NCBI GenBank assembly: GCA_945861765.1
Contig: CAMAWP010000011.1
Location: forward strand, 1 to 53,699
Length of the DNA stretch: 53,699 nucleotides
From: Akkermansia muciniphila
GTDB taxonomy: Bacteria; Verrucomicrobiota; Verrucomicrobiia; Limisphaerales; SIBE01
Reading direction: 5' to 3'
A program made the translations under genes and the position numbers. Of this stretch, positions 52,210 through 53,699 are shown piece after piece (within the stretch, counting starts at the first letter, position 1; the number at the start of each line of letters is the position of its first letter). The notes beneath the pieces were generated by a model. It was not told the origin of the DNA and made no database searches. It saw only the letters and a list, made by a program, of their open reading frames with translations.

Positions 52210-53055
52210 TTACTCCGTCTCAAAGGCCGCCCAACGCAACGCCTCGAGCATGTGCCGCCTTCCGAACTCGGTGTTCAGCACCCGGCAATCGTGGCCGATG
52301 GCTGTGTAAAAGAACCGCCCGCCCTCCGTCTCGCGCGTCCATGCGGCAGGGTGATCCGCGCCCATCGGTTTTGCATTCATCTCGAGGAACTTGTCACGCA
52401 CTGGCTGGAACGTGGACTCATCCAACCGCAGGAGCACGTTCACGCCGGGCTGGCCAGTGACCGCGCGATCAAAGCACAGCCATTCTTCGTTGATCCACAG
52501 TTCGGGTGCGTGGCGCTTGACCGCTGGATGTTCAGTTGCGGCGGGATCAACCACCAGGCGCGCAGGCATGCGATCCGAATCGGCCACAAAATCGCAGCCG
52601 ACCAGCGACGCATACCAATCCCAGACGCCATGATGCACCGCCGCCGCGTGGACGGCGACAATGCCACGCCCCTGCCGAAACCAAGTCATAAGAGCCTCGC
52701 GCTGCTCCTGGGTGAGATCCTCGCCGAAGTTGGTGGTGCTGTTGAGCACGAGCACTTGGTAGCGGCTGAGGTCATCGAGATTGAACTTCAGCGGGTCGTC
52801 CGTCTGGTCGATGTTCACGCCGTTGTCCCAGCCAAAGTGGAAGAACCAATGGTTCGTCGCCGAAGTGGTGGCATGAGCATACCAGGCCGGCTTGCTGTAA
52901 ACGAGGACGCTCTCCAACGCATGCCGCGTGGGCTTCAGCGCGGCCTTGGTGGACTCAGCGGCGCCGTTCTCCAAATTCGCCTTGTAGCGGGCCTCGGCAG
53001 CGGTGGATTTCGAGTGCTTGCGACGACTGATGCTGGATGGTTTCGATGATTTCAT
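52210..53055 (-). CDS. ThuA-domain protein
   Basis: 281 residues from the ATG at 53055 (MKSSKPSSISRRKHSKSTAA). The ThuA pattern ALESVLVYSKPAWYAHATTS, then VLVLNSTTNFGEDLTQEQRE, GRGIVAVHAAAVHHGVWDWY and the end RFFYTAIGHDCRVL is a flavodoxin-like fold of the trehalose utilisation family, common in Planctomycetota and Verrucomicrobiota. The N-terminus is polar with no leader. Copy 1 of the repeat retains only its final codons. Confidence 0.85.
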   Translation of the reverse strand: MKSSKPSSISRRKHSKSTAAEARYKANLENGAAESTKAALKPTRHALESVLVYSKPAWYAHATTSATNHWFFHFGWDNGVNIDQTDDPLKFNLDDLSRYQVLVLNSTTNFGEDLTQEQREALMTWFRQGRGIVAVHAAAVHHGVWDWYASLVGCDFVADSDRMPARLVVDPAATEHPAVKRHAPELWINEEWLCFDRAVTGQPGVNVLLRLDESTFQPVRDKFLEMNAKPMGADHPAAWTRETEGGRFFYTAIGHDCRVLNTEFGRRHMLEALRWAAFETE

Positions 53056-53060
53056 AGGTG

Positions 53061-53305
53061 AGATGCAAAGCAACTGGCGCACGTCTGAGGTTGATCCACA
53101 AAGTGCGAGCGGGCCAGTTGGCGCTGGAATTATGACTCCGCCCCCCAAAGAGCTTCGACCGAAAGTCGGCAAACTGATGAATTGGTTTGCAACAAATCGC
53201 AATCCACTCAAGAGGCTCGTTTTTCTGATTGAACCTGTTTCCAATTCAACGGAATTGGAAATCAAGCGACTGAAATTCCACGGTTCAACCGATTTGCCAG
53301 ACTGA
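53061..53305 (+). pseudogene. Possible Fic-family fragment
   Basis: The plus frame includes GPVGAGIMTPPPKELRPKVG and KLMNWFATNRNPLKRL, which recall the region before the Fic core (PPPxxLxxLM..L..F). It has no HPFxxGNGR catalytic motif and runs into the IS66 boundary. It overlaps the ThuA start divergently. Low confidence. Confidence 0.3.
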
Positions 53306-53327
53306 TTTCGATTAGCGTCAATTCTTC

Positions 53328-53699
53328 GTAACCGTCCGGCGGCGCCGTCTTACCGCATGGAGGGTGACTGTGGCAGGCTGGTGGGGTGAAAAGAACATCC
53401 ACGCAAAACCGACTGGTCCTCGGCCGCCGCAGTGCCCGGGAGAAAACTACCCTTCTCAAGCGGTATCGCCGCAGCGGGCTTTCGCTGCTGGCGTTCGCCC
53501 AGAAGCACCATCTGTGTTACTCGACGCTGATGCGCTGGCGGAAGCGCCTCGGCCAGCATGCGCAAAGCCGGAGAGCCCCCAAGGTCGTAGCGTCTCCGAA
53601 GTTCATTGCGATCCACCTGGAACCGGAGCTGGCCCCCGGAGTTCCCTATGTCTTGGGTTTGTCCGGGGGACGTTCCCTGAAGATTGCCCCTGGATTTGA
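53328..53699 (+). mobile_element. Left end of an IS66-type element (runs off the window)
   Basis: GTAACCGTCCGGCGGCGCCG at 53328 has the GTAA-starting GC-rich form of IS66 terminal repeats. A tnpA-like gene starts 58 bases inside and continues past the window edge. The other end is outside, so the inverted repeat cannot be confirmed. Confidence 0.6.
53386..53699 (+). CDS. tnpA: IS66 accessory protein TnpA, partial
   Basis: From GTG at 53386 the frame stays open to the end (about 104 codons): KRYRRSGLSLLAFAQKHHLC then YSTLMRWRKRLGQ, the helix-turn-helix of IS66 TnpA, followed by ASPKFIAIHLEPE and VPYVLGLSGGRSLKI. The overlapping plus frame of 111 codons starting 53364 has unnatural composition and is rejected. 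The 3' end lies outside the window. Confidence 0.8.
   Translation, partial: MKRTSTQNRLVLGRRSAREKTTLLKRYRRSGLSLLAFAQKHHLCYSTLMRWRKRLGQHAQSRRAPKVVASPKFIAIHLEPELAPGVPYVLGLSGGRSLKIAPGF

Larger units (their letters stand above)
51297..52252. repeat. 708-bp direct repeat, copy 2 (interrupted by a MITE)
   Basis: Second copy of 47520-48227, with a 246-bp insertion at 51815-52060 plus a 3-bp target duplication. The DUF2157 fragment here (start 51504) is frameshifted by a one-base deletion near 51395 and has no function. It runs directly into the complete ThuA-like gene. Confidence 0.95.

Overview
Organism: the right half carries genes typical of Verrucomicrobiota/Planctomycetota genomes: DUF1501 proteins, DUF1549/DUF1553 proteins with a CxxCH motif, prepilin-type N-terminal methylation proteins, a ThuA protein and sialidase-like propellers. 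I favour a soil or freshwater Verrucomicrobiota bacterium (Limisphaerales/Pedosphaera-like). This is inference from gene content; there is no rRNA or marker gene in the window.

Layout, 0.2-25.1 kb: an accessory element, almost all on the minus strand. Read from its integrase downwards, it has a tyrosine recombinase (17.4-18.6 kb), an SSB, a CHC2/TOPRIM primase, a SymE-like protein, a DUF3150 protein, a Ycf35-like (DUF1257) protein, a DUF2997 protein, a string of small overlapping unknown genes including zinc-ribbon proteins, a Ycf46-like AAA ATPase, a second SSB, a ComF-like phosphoribosyltransferase and a second SymE-like protein. Many neighbours overlap by ATGA, and rho-independent terminators on the minus strand split the run into units. 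A four-gene transposon (zinc-finger/HTH protein, DDE transposase, ExeA/TniB-like ATPase, RepA-like ATPase) sits inside it at 3.7-7.7 kb. Beyond the integrase are a plus-strand orphan DNA methyltransferase, then a HerA-like ATPase with a coiled-coil partner on the minus strand, and a winged-helix protein and a 506-residue protein of unknown family on the plus strand. I read 0.2-25 kb as a plasmid- or phage-derived integrated element; its exact ends were not found.

Layout, 25.2-47.7 kb: ordinary chromosome, but heavily scarred. A truncated nucleotide-sugar dehydrogenase remnant marks the border. Then come a DUF1501 gene, a DUF1549/1553 gene, a hydratase, an amidohydrolase, two prepilin-like proteins, two beta-propeller glycosidase-like proteins, a double rhodanese lipoprotein, a DUF1549-DUF1501 deletion scar, an intact DUF1549/1553 gene, a nucleotidyltransferase, another DUF1501 gene, and DUF4824 plus DUF2157. 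At least six genes in 25-48 kb are split by single frameshifts, so either reads or genes are damaged here.

Layout, 47.5-53.7 kb: a roughly 708-bp segment is present twice, about 3.8 kb apart. Between the copies lie a PIN-domain toxin/antitoxin pair, a PemK-like fragment and an IS4-family element that landed in the arm of a palindromic repeat. The second copy is itself interrupted by a 246-bp MITE with 14-bp terminal inverted repeats. A ThuA-like gene follows, and the window ends inside an IS66-type element.
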